Part shown: one piece after another, positions 8,501 to 16,830 of the stretch
How positions within the stretch are numbered: the first letter of the stretch is position 1
Layout: every line of letters starts with the position of its first letter
Assembly: GCA_944326325.1 (NCBI GenBank)
Contig: CALVDQ010000021.1
Coordinates: forward strand, 1 to 43,187
DNA: 43,187 bases
Source: an uncultured Bacteroidales bacterium
Lineage (GTDB): Bacteria; Bacteroidota; Bacteroidia; Bacteroidales; UBA932
Direction of reading: 5' to 3'
Program-made: the position numbers and the translations under genes
The notes under the pieces: generated by a model
Databases searched by the model: none
The model's input: the letters and a program-made list of their open reading frames with translations, nothing else
What the model was told of the DNA's origin: nothing

Positions 8501-10720
8501 ATGAAACTATCAATCCTCATTACTTCATTTGCGCTTGCCGCATTGCCGCTCACGGCACAGACTCCGATTTATCTCGACAGCTCGGCCGACATCGAAGACC
8601 GCATCGAAGATGTGATGAAAAGGCTCAGCACCGAAGAAAAAATAGCCATGATCCACGCGCAGTCCAAATTCAGTTCACCGGGAGTAAAACGTCTCGGAAT
8701 CCCGGACATCTGGACTTCGGACGGACCGCACGGCATCAGGCCGGAAGTACTCTGGGATGAATGGAAGCAGGCTGGCTGGACCAACGACTCCTGCGTAGCT
8801 TTCCCGGCACTGACCTGCCTTGCCGCAACATGGAACGAAGAAATGTCGCACCTCTACGGGAAAAGCATAGGGGAAGAAGCAAGATACAGGAACAAATCCA
8901 TTCTCCTCGGTCCGGGCGTGAACATTTACAGAACGCCTCTCAACGGAAGGAATTTCGAATATATGGGAGAAGACCCGTATCTTGCATCCAGGATGGTAGT
9001 GCCTTATATAAAAGGAGTGCAGGAAAACGGGGTGGCCGCATGCGTCAAACACTACGCTCTCAACAACAACGAGATAAACCGCCACACCACAAATGTCATA
9101 GTCGACGACAGGACACTCTACGAGATTTACCTTCCTGCCTTCAAGGCAGCCGTACAGGAAGGAGGCGCCTGGAGCATCATGGGTTCCTATAATCTGTACA
9201 GGAACCAGCACGGATGTCATAATGAATATCTCCTCAACGATATCCTCAAGGGCGAATGGGGATTTGACGGAGTGGTAGTCTCGGACTGGGGCGGCACGCA
9301 CGATACGGATGAGGCTATCTTCAACGGTCTGGACCTCGAGTTCGGTACACATACAAACGGACTCAGCAGCGGAGCCAGGAACGCCTACGACAGCTATTAT
9401 CTCGCCACGCCGTATCTCGAGAAGATAAATTCCGGGGAAGCGGGTACCGAAGAACTGGATGACAAGGTAAGAAGGATACTCAGGCTTGCATTCCGCACCG
9501 TAATGAGAACTGACCGGCCGTTCGGAAGCATGCTTTCCGAGGCCCACTACGCTGCGGCGAGAGAAATAGGGAACGAAGGTATCGTACTCCTGAAGAACGA
9601 AGGCGGCATCCTGCCGATAAGGCCGGAAAAGGGAGACAGGATACTTGTAGTAGGTGAAAACGCCATAAAGATGATGACTGTCGGCGGCGGAAGCTCTTCC
9701 CTGAAGGTACAGCACGAAATATCCCCTCTCCAGGGCATAAGGGAAGCATTCGGGGAGACCGCTGAAGTGGATTACGTCCGCGGCTACGTCGGAGACACTT
9801 CCGATTCGTTTGACGGGGTGGTCACAGGACAGGACCTGAAAGACGGAAGGAGCGCTGACGAACTGCTCGAGGAAGCTGTCAGGGAAGCCCGGAACTCAGA
9901 TTACGTGATTTTCGTGGGCGGACTCAACAAATCCCCTCACCAGGACTGCGAAAACACGGACAGGGAAGGTCTCGGACTGCCATACGGTCAGGACAGAGTG
10001 ATAGAAGCGCTTGCGGCCGTAAGCAGCCGGTTTGCTGTCATCAACATCTCAGGCAATGCCGTAGCCATGCCGTGGGTCGACAAAGTGCCGGCAATAGTCC
10101 AGGGATGGTATCTCGGTTCGGAAACAGGACATTCCATTGCGGACATCCTCTCCGGTAAGGCCAACCCGTCCGGCAAGCTGCCGTTCACCTTCCCTGTCAC
10201 CCTCGGGGACTCCCCTGCCCATGCTGTCGGGGATTATCCAGGTACCAGGAACGGAGACGTATGGGATATGGAATACAAGGAAGGTATTCTCGTCGGATAC
10301 AGATGGTTCGACACCAAAGACATAAAGCCGCTCTTCGCATTCGGTCACGGGCTCAGCTATACGGATTTCACGTACGGCAAGGCCGCTGCCGACAGCAGGA
10401 AGATTTCCGGAGATGATACGCTGACAGTAAGTGTGGAAGTCCGTAACACCGGAAAGGTCACCGGAAAGGAAGTGGTGCAGCTTTATATCTCGGATCTGAA
10501 ATCGGGCCTGCCCCGCCCGGAGAAAGAACTGAAAGGCTTCAGGAAAGTGGAACTCGCACCCGGAGAAGCCAGGACAGTTACCTTCACCATCAGCAAGGAT
10601 GACCTGAGCTTCTTTGATGCAGAAAAGCACGGATGGGTTGCCGAGCCTGGCAGATTCAAGGCACTTATAGGCTCAGCATCAGACGACATACGTACGGAAG
10701 TTGCCTTTGAACTGGAATAA
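8501..10720 (+). CDS. Glycoside hydrolase family 3 beta-glucosidase, exported
   Basis: Exported hydrolase of 739 residues that removes terminal beta-linked glucose (or a similar sugar) from oligosaccharides. It has a signal peptide ending in LTAQ (about residue 20). The GH3 N-terminal barrel shows SDGPHGIR, GPGVNIYRTPLNGRNFEYMGEDP and VKHYALNN, and the nucleophile aspartate in VVVSDWGG (about Asp262). The (alpha/beta) sandwich domain begins at GIVLLKNEGGILP. A fibronectin-III-like domain ends the protein (VEVRNTGKVTGKEVVQLY...). The ATG at 8501 is taken over the adjacent TTG. No SusC/SusD or other glycan genes adjoin, so it is not visibly part of a polysaccharide utilisation locus. Confidence 0.93.
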   Translation: MKLSILITSFALAALPLTAQTPIYLDSSADIEDRIEDVMKRLSTEEKIAMIHAQSKFSSPGVKRLGIPDIWTSDGPHGIRPEVLWDEWKQAGWTNDSCVAFPALTCLAATWNEEMSHLYGKSIGEEARYRNKSILLGPGVNIYRTPLNGRNFEYMGEDPYLASRMVVPYIKGVQENGVAACVKHYALNNNEINRHTTNVIVDDRTLYEIYLPAFKAAVQEGGAWSIMGSYNLYRNQHGCHNEYLLNDILKGEWGFDGVVVSDWGGTHDTDEAIFNGLDLEFGTHTNGLSSGARNAYDSYYLATPYLEKINSGEAGTEELDDKVRRILRLAFRTVMRTDRPFGSMLSEAHYAAAREIGNEGIVLLKNEGGILPIRPEKGDRILVVGENAIKMMTVGGGSSSLKVQHEISPLQGIREAFGETAEVDYVRGYVGDTSDSFDGVVTGQDLKDGRSADELLEEAVREARNSDYVIFVGGLNKSPHQDCENTDREGLGLPYGQDRVIEALAAVSSRFAVINISGNAVAMPWVDKVPAIVQGWYLGSETGHSIADILSGKANPSGKLPFTFPVTLGDSPAHAVGDYPGTRNGDVWDMEYKEGILVGYRWFDTKDIKPLFAFGHGLSYTDFTYGKAAADSRKISGDDTLTVSVEVRNTGKVTGKEVVQLYISDLKSGLPRPEKELKGFRKVELAPGEARTVTFTISKDDLSFFDAEKHGWVAEPGRFKALIGSASDDIRTEVAFELE

Positions 10721-10736
10721 CAAGTACCTTGCTGAT

Positions 10737-11117
10737 ATGAAAAAGAGAAAAGTCATCACAATCACTGTTCTGGCGGCTGCAGCCGTCCTCGCATTCCTGA
10801 TTTTCTTCAAGTTCTACTTCGTGTTCGGGGAAGGCGTTAAGGCCGGTGAACTGAATTTCGTAGTCTACAAGGGCTACATTTTCAAGACATACGAGGGAAA
10901 GGTCATCCAGTCTGGATTCAATTCAAAGTCAAAGAACTCCACTTCCGTGGTGCAGTCGTATGAGTTCGAGTTTTCCATTACAGACCCGGACATAGCCGAC
11001 TCCCTCATGAGGTGCGGAGGAAAGACAGTAGAACTGCACTATAAGGAGTATCTCGGGAAACTCCCGTGGAGAGGACAGCAGAAATATGTCGTGGACAGTA
11101 TAATAGCCGTCAGATAA
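10737..11117 (+). CDS. Small membrane-anchored protein of a Bacteroidota family
   Basis: A 126-residue protein with one N-terminal membrane helix after a MKKRK start, then a short extracytoplasmic domain (YKGYIFKTYEGKVIQSGF ... VELHYKEYLGKLPWRGQQKYVVDSI). Related small proteins are often annotated misleadingly as 6-phosphogluconate dehydrogenase; nothing here supports that reaction. The ATG at 10737 puts a lysine-rich start directly before the helix; the upstream ATG at 10701 overlaps the beta-glucosidase end. It lies 16 bases after that gene and one base before the acetyltransferase, so probably one operon. Confidence 0.8.
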   Translation: MKKRKVITITVLAAAAVLAFLIFFKFYFVFGEGVKAGELNFVVYKGYIFKTYEGKVIQSGFNSKSKNSTSVVQSYEFEFSITDPDIADSLMRCGGKTVELHYKEYLGKLPWRGQQKYVVDSIIAVR

Positions 11118-11118
11118 C

Positions 11119-11718
11119 ATGACAGAGAAAGAGAAGATGCTTGCCGGGATGCCGTACAACGCTACGGACCCGGCTCTTGGAAAAGAGCTTGCAAGAGGGA
11201 GGGAACTCTCGTTCGAGTACAACAGGATACATCCATCCGATACGGAGGCCCGGGACTCTCTCCTTGGAAGACTTCTCGGCAGGAAGGGCCGGAACTGCAC
11301 CATAATACAGCCCTTCTATTGCGACTATGGTACAAATATAGAGGTAGGGGACAACTTTTTTGCAAACTACTGCTTCACTGTACTGGACGAGGCCAAGGTC
11401 AGGATAGGTGACAATGTCTTCATCGCCCCGAATGTCAGCATATACACGGCCGGTCACCCGCTGGATCCCGAAGAAAGGAACAGGTTCACCGAATATGCCA
11501 GGCCGGTTACCATCGGAAACAACGTATGGATATGCGGGAATGTCACGATCATTCCCGGGGTAACTATCGGGAACAATGTGACAATCGCGGCAGGAAGCGT
11601 TGTCATAAGGGATATCCCGCCGGACTGCGTGGCAGCAGGAAACCCGTGTAAAGTCGTCAGAAAACTGGATTTTAATCGGGACAGGGAGAAAAAAGAAACT
11701 GAAAACGAAAAATATTAG
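11119..11718 (+). CDS. Sugar O-acetyltransferase (maltose/galactoside acetyltransferase family)
   Basis: A cytoplasmic acetyl-CoA-dependent sugar acetyltransferase, 199 residues. The N-terminal Mac segment (MTEKEKMLAGMPYNATDPAL) is followed by a left-handed beta helix of hexapeptide repeats (IGDNVFIAPNV, IGNNVWICGNVTI, IGNNVTIAAGSVV). The catalytic histidine is in TAGHPLD (about His113), as in LacA, Maa and NodL. The ATG lies one base after the preceding stop. The acceptor sugar is unknown; linkage to the GH3 enzyme suggests a role in carbohydrate handling (inference). Confidence 0.92.
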   Translation: MTEKEKMLAGMPYNATDPALGKELARGRELSFEYNRIHPSDTEARDSLLGRLLGRKGRNCTIIQPFYCDYGTNIEVGDNFFANYCFTVLDEAKVRIGDNVFIAPNVSIYTAGHPLDPEERNRFTEYARPVTIGNNVWICGNVTIIPGVTIGNNVTIAAGSVVIRDIPPDCVAAGNPCKVVRKLDFNRDREKKETENEKY

Positions 11719-11736
11719 AAATTTTTCTCAAAAATA

Positions 11737-11767
11737 TTTGGAGATATCAAAAAAAGCTGTACCTTTG
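11737..11767 (+). promoter_or_regulatory. Full consensus promoter with no downstream protein gene
   Basis: TTTG (11737-11740), exactly 19 bases, then TACCTTTG (11760-11767): a perfect match to the Bacteroidota -33/-7 pair. No plus-strand protein gene follows until 15575, and a strong terminator stands at 11851-11889. Confidence 0.78.
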
Positions 11768-11773
11768 CACCCG

Positions 11774-11889
11774 AGTTGATCGAAAGGTTAATCCAAAACC
11801 TTCACAGCTTATTGGTTATTAGTTTTAGTGTTATTAATTATGTGGTTAGTATGAGGGTCCGCACGTGAGGTGCCGACACTCATTTTTTT
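11774..11889 (+). ncRNA. Probable small non-coding RNA of about 115 nt
   Basis: Delimited by a perfect promoter (start near 11774) and an intrinsic terminator (T-run 11884-11889). A 5' hairpin, AAGGTT/AACCTT (11784-11789 with 11797-11802), is followed by an AU-rich single-stranded stretch with several GUUA/GUGG repeats and the terminator stem. The only frames inside are trivial (for example ATG TGG TTA GTA TGA). I cannot match it to a named family such as 6S, SRP or tmRNA. Confidence 0.65.
11851..11889 (+). terminator. Intrinsic terminator of the small RNA
   Basis: ATGAG-GTC-GCAC pairs with GTGC-GAC-CTCAT (11851-11883) around a GTGAG loop, with two single-base mismatches, and is followed by six T. 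Confidence 0.8.
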
Positions 11890-11995
11890 ACATCTATATC
11901 ATCCGAATCTGAAGGGGTAATGGATCACCAGCAAAAAGGGATAATGTAGACAAAACAAATCCTGAAGAAAAATTTTCAATGAAGATTCAGACATT

Positions 11996-12036
11996 AAAAA
12001 GAAGAAGGACGACCATGCAGTCATCCTTCTTCTTTT
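11996..12036 (-). terminator. Terminator of the tRNA-Cys transcript
   Basis: GAAGAAGGACGA (12001-12012) pairs with 12021-12032, and AAAA/TTTT extends the stem. On the minus strand five T (12000-11996) follow, giving an intrinsic terminator about 50 bases past the tRNA. The shape is symmetrical and could work both ways. Bases 11890-11995 show nothing further. Confidence 0.7.
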
Positions 12037-12086
12037 CACTTCAGCAGAGTCCTTACGGAGCATCCCGCCTGATTCTCCACATCTTG

Positions 12087-12157
12087 AGGTGCCAAGCAGA
12101 ATCGAACTGCTGTACATGGTTTTGCAGACCATTGCCTAACCACTCGGCCATAGCACC
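12087..12157 (-). tRNA. tRNA-Cys (GCA)
   Basis: Cloverleaf on the minus strand: acceptor GGTGCTA with TGGCACC, a 3-bp D stem GCC/GGC, anticodon stem ATGGT/ACCAT with loop CTGCAAA (anticodon GCA), and T stem AGCAG/CTGCT with TTCGATT. The discriminator is U, as expected for Cys. CCA is not encoded. It has its own promoter and terminator. Confidence 0.97.
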
Positions 12158-12184
12158 TTTTCAAACTTTCAGTAAACCTTTTCT

Positions 12185-12208
12185 AAAGGACTGCAAATAT
12201 AGTCCTTT
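12185..12208. repeat. Perfect 8-bp inverted repeat around the tRNA-Cys -7 box
   Basis: AAAGGACT (12185-12192) and AGTCCTTT (12201-12208) flank an eight-base spacer that contains most of the -7 element. It may be the terminator of the upstream methyltransferase transcript, an operator, or both. Confidence 0.6.
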
Positions 12209-12224
12209 TTCCTGAGAATCCAAA
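12194..12224 (-). promoter_or_regulatory. Promoter of tRNA-Cys
   Basis: On the minus strand TTTG (12224-12221), exactly 19 bases, then TATATTTG (12201-12194): a perfect consensus pair. The predicted start lies about 30 bases before the tRNA 5' end. Confidence 0.78.
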
Positions 12225-12251
12225 ATTTTTCAACCGGAGATGCACCAAATG

Positions 12252-13481
12252 CTATTCGACATATAGCAGAAGTCCCTTCAGGTACTCCCCTTCCGGATGA
12301 TAGATGTTCACTGCGTGGTCCGCCGGCTGGTTCAGCCTGTCAAGAATCCTCACGCTTCTGCCGGTCTGGGCTGCAGCAGAGAAGACCGTAAGGGCGAAAG
12401 TCTCCTTGTCCACCACCTGGGAACAACTGAAAGTGAAGACAAGACCTCCGTGCGCAACCTTTGAAATGGCGGCAGCATTAAGCCTCTGATATGCCCTGAG
12501 GGCATTCCGCAAGGCTCCCCTGTGTTTCGCGAAAGCAGGCGGGTCCACTATCATCAGGTCATACTCCCCTTCCCGCACGGACTTCAGATAATCTATGGCA
12601 TCGCAACAAAGGCCATTGTGACGGGAAGCGTCAAAGCCGTTCAGAAGAATATTTCTCCCGACGAGATCCATAGCTTTCCTGGAACTGTCTACCGAGCATA
12701 CGGATTCCGCACCTCCGGCCAGGGCATATACCGAAAAACCGCCGGTATAGCAAAACAGGTTAAGCACCTTCCTTCCCCGGGAATATCTCTCCACCAGAGC
12801 CCGGTTCTCTCTCTGGTCAAGGAAAAAACCGGTCTTCTGTCCGGATGTCCAGTCCACGATGAACCTGTGACCGTTCTCCGAGACAGTCCTGGAATCGTCA
12901 TTGAAATCCGGTCTTCTGTAAAGGTAACCGTCCACAAGGTCAAGCCCCGCCTTGAAAGGGGCCGTAGCGGAACTTTTGTCATATACTGCCGCCAATGAAT
13001 CCCCGAAGACTGCCTGCAGGGCTTCCGAAATCTGTTTCCTGGCACGGAACATCCCGGCTGAATGGGCCTGCATGACACAGACCCCTCCATAACAGTCCAC
13101 AATCAGTCCCGGAAGATTGTCGCCTTCCCCATGCACCAGCCTGTAGCAGTCGGTCCGCACGGATCCACCGCTTCCGCAGGCCTCCGGTTCCGCTCCGCAA
13201 ACAGCCAGGCCCGCAGCCTTGCGCACGTCCAGGGCTCGGGAAATCATGTCCACCCAGAAATCCGGTTTCAGGACATCGGAATCGAAACTCAGTATCCTGA
13301 CCGCAATTGAACCTATCTGCCAATGTCCGCAGGCAAGCAGAGTCCCGTCGCAGGAACATACCGCCACCACGTCACCTTCCGCAGGATTTCCCTGCACCTC
13401 TGCAACTGCCCCGGAAAACACCCAGGGATGGAACCTCAGGACAGATTCCTCCCTGCCCCTTTTAAGAATCACTTTTTTCAT
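12252..13481 (-). CDS. RlmI-like class I rRNA (cytosine-C5) methyltransferase
   Basis: A 409-residue SAM-dependent methyltransferase of the RlmI/PUA-SAM type, which in E. coli methylates 23S rRNA C1962. The N-terminal PUA-like domain (KRGREESVLRFHPWVFSGAV) is followed by a central EEHEE domain (about 110-200). The Rossmann methyltransferase domain has NLFCYTGGFSVYALAGGA (motif I), VDSS, DLMIVDPPAFAKH (motif IV) and the catalytic cysteine region FTFSCSQ. The start at 13481 is supported by ATGA overlap with the exonuclease stop and by MKKVILKRG; the frame extends further upstream without similarity. It ends a three-gene operon, 94 bases before tRNA-Cys. Confidence 0.92.
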   Translation of the reverse strand: MKKVILKRGREESVLRFHPWVFSGAVAEVQGNPAEGDVVAVCSCDGTLLACGHWQIGSIAVRILSFDSDVLKPDFWVDMISRALDVRKAAGLAVCGAEPEACGSGGSVRTDCYRLVHGEGDNLPGLIVDCYGGVCVMQAHSAGMFRARKQISEALQAVFGDSLAAVYDKSSATAPFKAGLDLVDGYLYRRPDFNDDSRTVSENGHRFIVDWTSGQKTGFFLDQRENRALVERYSRGRKVLNLFCYTGGFSVYALAGGAESVCSVDSSRKAMDLVGRNILLNGFDASRHNGLCCDAIDYLKSVREGEYDLMIVDPPAFAKHRGALRNALRAYQRLNAAAISKVAHGGLVFTFSCSQVVDKETFALTVFSAAAQTGRSVRILDRLNQPADHAVNIYHPEGEYLKGLLLYVE

Positions 13482-14080
13482 ATCGAAGAGGAAACAGTCT
13501 TTTCCGATTTCATTAGCTTCAGATACATCTCCCTGCACACCCACGCATCCGTCGCGGCGTACCTTATCTGGGATTCGGACAGTGTCTCCGCTTCCCAGTT
13601 TGATAGCTGCTGTGTCTTGGAAATCCTGAACCCGAGGATAATGGCGGTCATCTTCTTCACGCTCTTGTCCTTTATCCCATAATCGCCTACTATCCTCTGC
13701 AGGTCCACAAAAGACTGCGCATTGAAATCCCTGTATCTCTGCAGGCCGCGGATATCATCGGTGACCGCGGCTCCCACCTTCACTATCTTTTCATTGGATA
13801 GCAGATTGCACAGTCTTCTGTGCATCCCTATCCTGTTTATCCTGAACAGGAAAGCCCTCTCCGGTCCGGACAACTGGAGGAGAGCCACCCCGTAGCGCGG
13901 CTGGTCCTGGGAGAAGCACGGGCGGGTCTCGGTATCGAAGCCAAGGATCTTCTGGGACCTCAGATAGTTCACTGCCCGGTTGAACTCCGCCCCTACCGTA
14001 TCTATGACATCGACACTACCTGTAAAGCCCGCATATTCAAGGCTTTGCAATTCTTCAGGAGATATGCTGCTAATATACAT
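13478..14080 (-). CDS. 3'-5' exonuclease domain protein (RNase D/WRN-type, DEDDy)
   Basis: A 200-residue protein consisting almost only of a 3'-5' exonuclease fold. The metal-binding residues are visible: GFDTET (motif I), VGAAVTDDIRGL (motif II) and YAATDAW (motif III, the DEDDy type). It lacks the HRDC domains of full RNase D, so whether it acts on RNA or DNA is open; Bacteroidota have many single-domain members. It overlaps the upstream lipoprotein gene by 11 bases and the downstream methyltransferase by 4, indicating an operon. Confidence 0.9.
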   Translation of the reverse strand: MYISSISPEELQSLEYAGFTGSVDVIDTVGAEFNRAVNYLRSQKILGFDTETRPCFSQDQPRYGVALLQLSGPERAFLFRINRIGMHRRLCNLLSNEKIVKVGAAVTDDIRGLQRYRDFNAQSFVDLQRIVGDYGIKDKSVKKMTAIILGFRISKTQQLSNWEAETLSESQIRYAATDAWVCREMYLKLMKSEKTVSSSI

Positions 14081-15365
14081 ATACCAGTCTTTTATATGTT
14101 TCAGGTGCCAGGGCTTCCAGCCTTTCCAATGTTACGGCACTGAAGCAACTCTGGCTTACAGGCGTAAAACAGAAAGTCTCTATGTCGGAATCCTGCGCCC
14201 TGTCGTACTTGAAATCGTCCAGGAGCATACCGTCGCTGTCAAGCGACCTTGCCTGGACATCGGAAGAAGTGACGGTCATGTAGCCGTAAACCTGTGGAGG
14301 TGCAATCAGATGGGTGAACCTGTCATTCTTCCTCATCCAGCGGTAACTGTCGGCCGTAATGCATTCCGCCGGGCTGACGAACCTGAACCCCGGGGCCATC
14401 ACGGAACGATATCTCACATCCTCCGGAGCATCGGACACCATGATGCTGTCCACAACGGCATTGAGGGAATTCACCATACCTGCCTTCTCCAGGTCATCGA
14501 CTATCACTCCCGACAGAGGAGTATCATACTCGGCATCGATATAGGACGAAAGGAATGCGGTCACTGTCTCCTCCGGAGTCTCCCCTTCCTCCGACGAGAG
14601 ACACACTATCTCGGAAGTCTTCGCCCAGTCCCTGTATTCCGGGGACTGTTTGTCGGAATATGTTTCGCGGATACCGCTGAAAACCGTACCGTAGACCCCT
14701 GATGAAATGATGTCCCGGGATGCCCATACCCCTATGTTCGATGCCTGTACGGCTTTAGAGAAAAGGCTGGCGACCGAAGAATTTACAGTATTGAGGACAC
14801 CGGTGTTCCTGGCAGATGCCGATACAAGGTATACTATGTCCATATAGCCGAATCCGGCCAGTATCGTCGAAGACAGTATGACAAGCTTCGCGGAAGGTTT
14901 CGATGCTGAAAAAGAGCGGTCGAACACGCTGGAAGAGCATCTGTCCGAAACGGCGGTCAGAAATCCCTTTACCGCAACCTCCCTGATATAGTCCTCGTTC
15001 ATCCGGTCGAAATATCCCTGATACGGTGCATTTACCATATCGAATATCGGGGTAACGGTCTCCCCGGCAAAATCGGCCAGGCCGTCATGACACAGCTTTC
15101 CGTCAATATTGTCGAACATATCCGCGGTAAGCAGGCTCTCCGTAAGTACGGCAGTTTCCGGAAAACCGCCGAAAACGGCTATGGATCCTCCATCGGCAGC
15201 CTCCGGAGAACAGAACAGGGCCTTGTGCCATACGGACGACGTGTCGGAAACGGCAGTCCCGGCCAATGCTGCAGGGACAAAAACATCCGACTGATCCCTG
15301 CTGCAGGCGGCAAAAAAAAGCAAAGCCGGAAGCGCAGCCTTGATATATATTCCAAGTTTCAACAT
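14070..15365 (-). CDS. Large hypothetical lipoprotein
   Basis: A 431-residue lipoprotein with a hydrophobic signal and lipobox FAAC (about residue 20), predicted to be envelope-anchored. The rest is mixed alpha/beta with no motif I recognise; it contains a hydrophobic stretch near LVILSSTILAGFGYMDIVYLVS and many Ser/Asp. Such proteins beside RlmI-like and exonuclease genes seem Bacteroidales-specific. The ATG at 15365 is taken rather than the TTG at 15374 because the -7 box at 15384-15391 would put the transcript start at about 15377. It is the first gene of the three-gene operon. Confidence 0.8.
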   Translation of the reverse strand: MLKLGIYIKAALPALLFFAACSRDQSDVFVPAALAGTAVSDTSSVWHKALFCSPEAADGGSIAVFGGFPETAVLTESLLTADMFDNIDGKLCHDGLADFAGETVTPIFDMVNAPYQGYFDRMNEDYIREVAVKGFLTAVSDRCSSSVFDRSFSASKPSAKLVILSSTILAGFGYMDIVYLVSASARNTGVLNTVNSSVASLFSKAVQASNIGVWASRDIISSGVYGTVFSGIRETYSDKQSPEYRDWAKTSEIVCLSSEEGETPEETVTAFLSSYIDAEYDTPLSGVIVDDLEKAGMVNSLNAVVDSIMVSDAPEDVRYRSVMAPGFRFVSPAECITADSYRWMRKNDRFTHLIAPPQVYGYMTVTSSDVQARSLDSDGMLLDDFKYDRAQDSDIETFCFTPVSQSCFSAVTLERLEALAPETYKRLVYVY

Positions 15366-15383
15366 TTTTCCCAATTAACCGGA

Positions 15384-15391
15384 CAAAGGTA
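15384..15391 (-). promoter_or_regulatory. -7 box of the lipoprotein-exonuclease-methyltransferase operon
   Basis: The minus strand reads TACCTTTG, an exact match, about 20 bases before the chosen ATG. No clear -33 TTTG is present. Confidence 0.5.
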
Positions 15392-15525
15392 AACAATTCT
15401 CCGAATATATAAGAATAAATGAAAACAAAAGGAGGTACATGAATTTTTATCCTGAAATCCGTGACAATTCCCGGTATATGGAAAAATCAGGAAAGTTTCC
15501 AAAACAGTTTGTCAGAAAAAATTCC

Positions 15526-15533
15526 TACATTTG
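15526..15533 (+). promoter_or_regulatory. -7 box of the aminotransferase gene
   Basis: TACATTTG is an exact match, 42 bases before the ATG; a TTTG lies at 15508-15511, but the 14-base gap is shorter than usual. Confidence 0.5.
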
Positions 15534-15574
15534 TATGATTTTGAATTGGAAATTTTTAATTAAACGGAATCATC

Positions 15575-16780
15575 ATGGCAAGTATTTCATTGAAAGCCCA
15601 GCAAATGCCTGCTTCTGCCATCAGGAAACTGGTGCCGCTCTCCGATGCGGCCAAGAAGCAAGGCGTGAAAGTCTATCATCTGAACATAGGCCAGCCGGAC
15701 ATAAAGTCTCCGGACTGCGCCCTGGAAGCTGTAAGGAACCTCAGGCTGAAAAACGTATCCTATACCAACTCCGCAGGACTCATGGAACTTCGTGAAGGGC
15801 TTGTCAACAAATATTATAAAGGTATCGGCATAGACATAGAGGTCCCGGAACTTATAGTGACGGTTGCCGGGAGCGAAGGCGTGAACATGGCCCTGGAAAT
15901 AGCCTGCAACGAAGGCGACGAAGTGCTCGTCCTGGAGCCTTTCTACACGAACTACAACACTTTCGCGTTCATGAACGGCATAACCCTGAAAGTCATACCT
16001 ACGGATATCCGGAAAGGTTTCCAGGTACCTGACATAGAGGAATTCGAGAAAGCCATCACTGACAGGACCAAAGCCATACTGGTCTGCAACCCGGGAAACC
16101 CGTGCGGAACCCTCTATTCAAAGGAAAACATGCTGGCCCTGGGCGAAGTGGCACGCAAGCATGACCTTTTCCTGATTTCCGACGAGGTATACAGGGAATT
16201 CACATATTCCGACGAACCTCATTTCTCGGCAATGAACATACCGGATCTCGGACAGAACGTGATTCTCGTAGACTCCGTATCCAAGAGATACAATCTCTGC
16301 GGCGTACGTATCGGATGCATTGTCTCGCACAACAAGGATGTCATGACAGCTGCAATGAAATACGCACAGGCGCGGCTCTGTCCTCCGGTGCTTGGCCAGT
16401 ATGCTGCAATAGGGGCCCTCGATACCCCGAAAGAGTATTTCACGGAAGTACGTGAAGAATATATCCGCAGGAGAGACTACATGATAGACAGGCTGAACAG
16501 CATCAAGGGCGTGTTCACACCGAAGCCTATGGGAGCATTCTATACCATAGCCGAGCTTCCTGTGGATGATACGGAAAAATTCGCCAGATGGATGCTCGAG
16601 ACATTCAGGCTGAACAACGAGACCACGATGGTCACCCCTGCCGCTTCGTTCTACAAGACGCCAGGGAAAGGGCTTAACCACGCCCGCATATCCTATGTGC
16701 TTGAAGTGCCGGAAATGGTCAAGGCTCTGGACTGCCTCGAAAAAGGTCTGGAGCAGTATCCTGGCCGTATTATGGAGTAA
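15575..16780 (+). CDS. Class I/II PLP-dependent aminotransferase (aspartate aminotransferase-like)
   Basis: A cytoplasmic fold-type I aminotransferase of 401 residues. Visible features are the N-terminal LNIGQPD, the phosphate-loop region VTVAGSEGVN, NPGNPCGT, SDEVYREF (Asp203 and Tyr206, pyridine N and O3' contacts), the Schiff-base lysine in DSVSKRYNLCGVRIG (Lys237), and the C-terminal arginine region HARISYV. The closest role is AspC/AspB-type transamination between amino and 2-oxo acids; the exact substrate pair cannot be assigned. It is probably monocistronic, with its own -7 box and a strong hairpin after the stop. Confidence 0.92.
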   Translation: MASISLKAQQMPASAIRKLVPLSDAAKKQGVKVYHLNIGQPDIKSPDCALEAVRNLRLKNVSYTNSAGLMELREGLVNKYYKGIGIDIEVPELIVTVAGSEGVNMALEIACNEGDEVLVLEPFYTNYNTFAFMNGITLKVIPTDIRKGFQVPDIEEFEKAITDRTKAILVCNPGNPCGTLYSKENMLALGEVARKHDLFLISDEVYREFTYSDEPHFSAMNIPDLGQNVILVDSVSKRYNLCGVRIGCIVSHNKDVMTAAMKYAQARLCPPVLGQYAAIGALDTPKEYFTEVREEYIRRRDYMIDRLNSIKGVFTPKPMGAFYTIAELPVDDTEKFARWMLETFRLNNETTMVTPAASFYKTPGKGLNHARISYVLEVPEMVKALDCLEKGLEQYPGRIME

Positions 16781-16798
16781 ATTCCACCTTGAAATACC

Positions 16799-16830
16799 GC
16801 CCGACAGGCCTTATATCCGGGCCTGCGGGC
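16799..16830 (+). terminator. Hairpin after the aminotransferase gene
   Basis: GCCCG-A-CAGGCC (16799-16810) pairs with GGCCTG-CGGGC (16820-16830), an 11-bp stem with one bulge. No T-run follows, so terminator function is inferred from position. Confidence 0.5.

Noticed and set aside
8501..11718. A polysaccharide utilisation locus around the GH3 enzyme
   Set aside because: No SusC, SusD, sensor or further glycoside hydrolase genes are present nearby.
11866..12093. Nine-base repeat TGAGGTGCC (11866-11874 and 12085-12093), the second copy at the tRNA-Cys 3' end, as attachment sites
   Set aside because: Only nine bases match, the enclosed segment is about 210 bases with no integrase, and the first copy is explained by the sRNA terminator stem.
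15439..15795. Open frame starting after a good AAAGGAGG site, running into the aminotransferase gene
   Set aside because: It overlaps the true aminotransferase in another frame, has no recognisable features, and the aminotransferase -7 box lies inside it.
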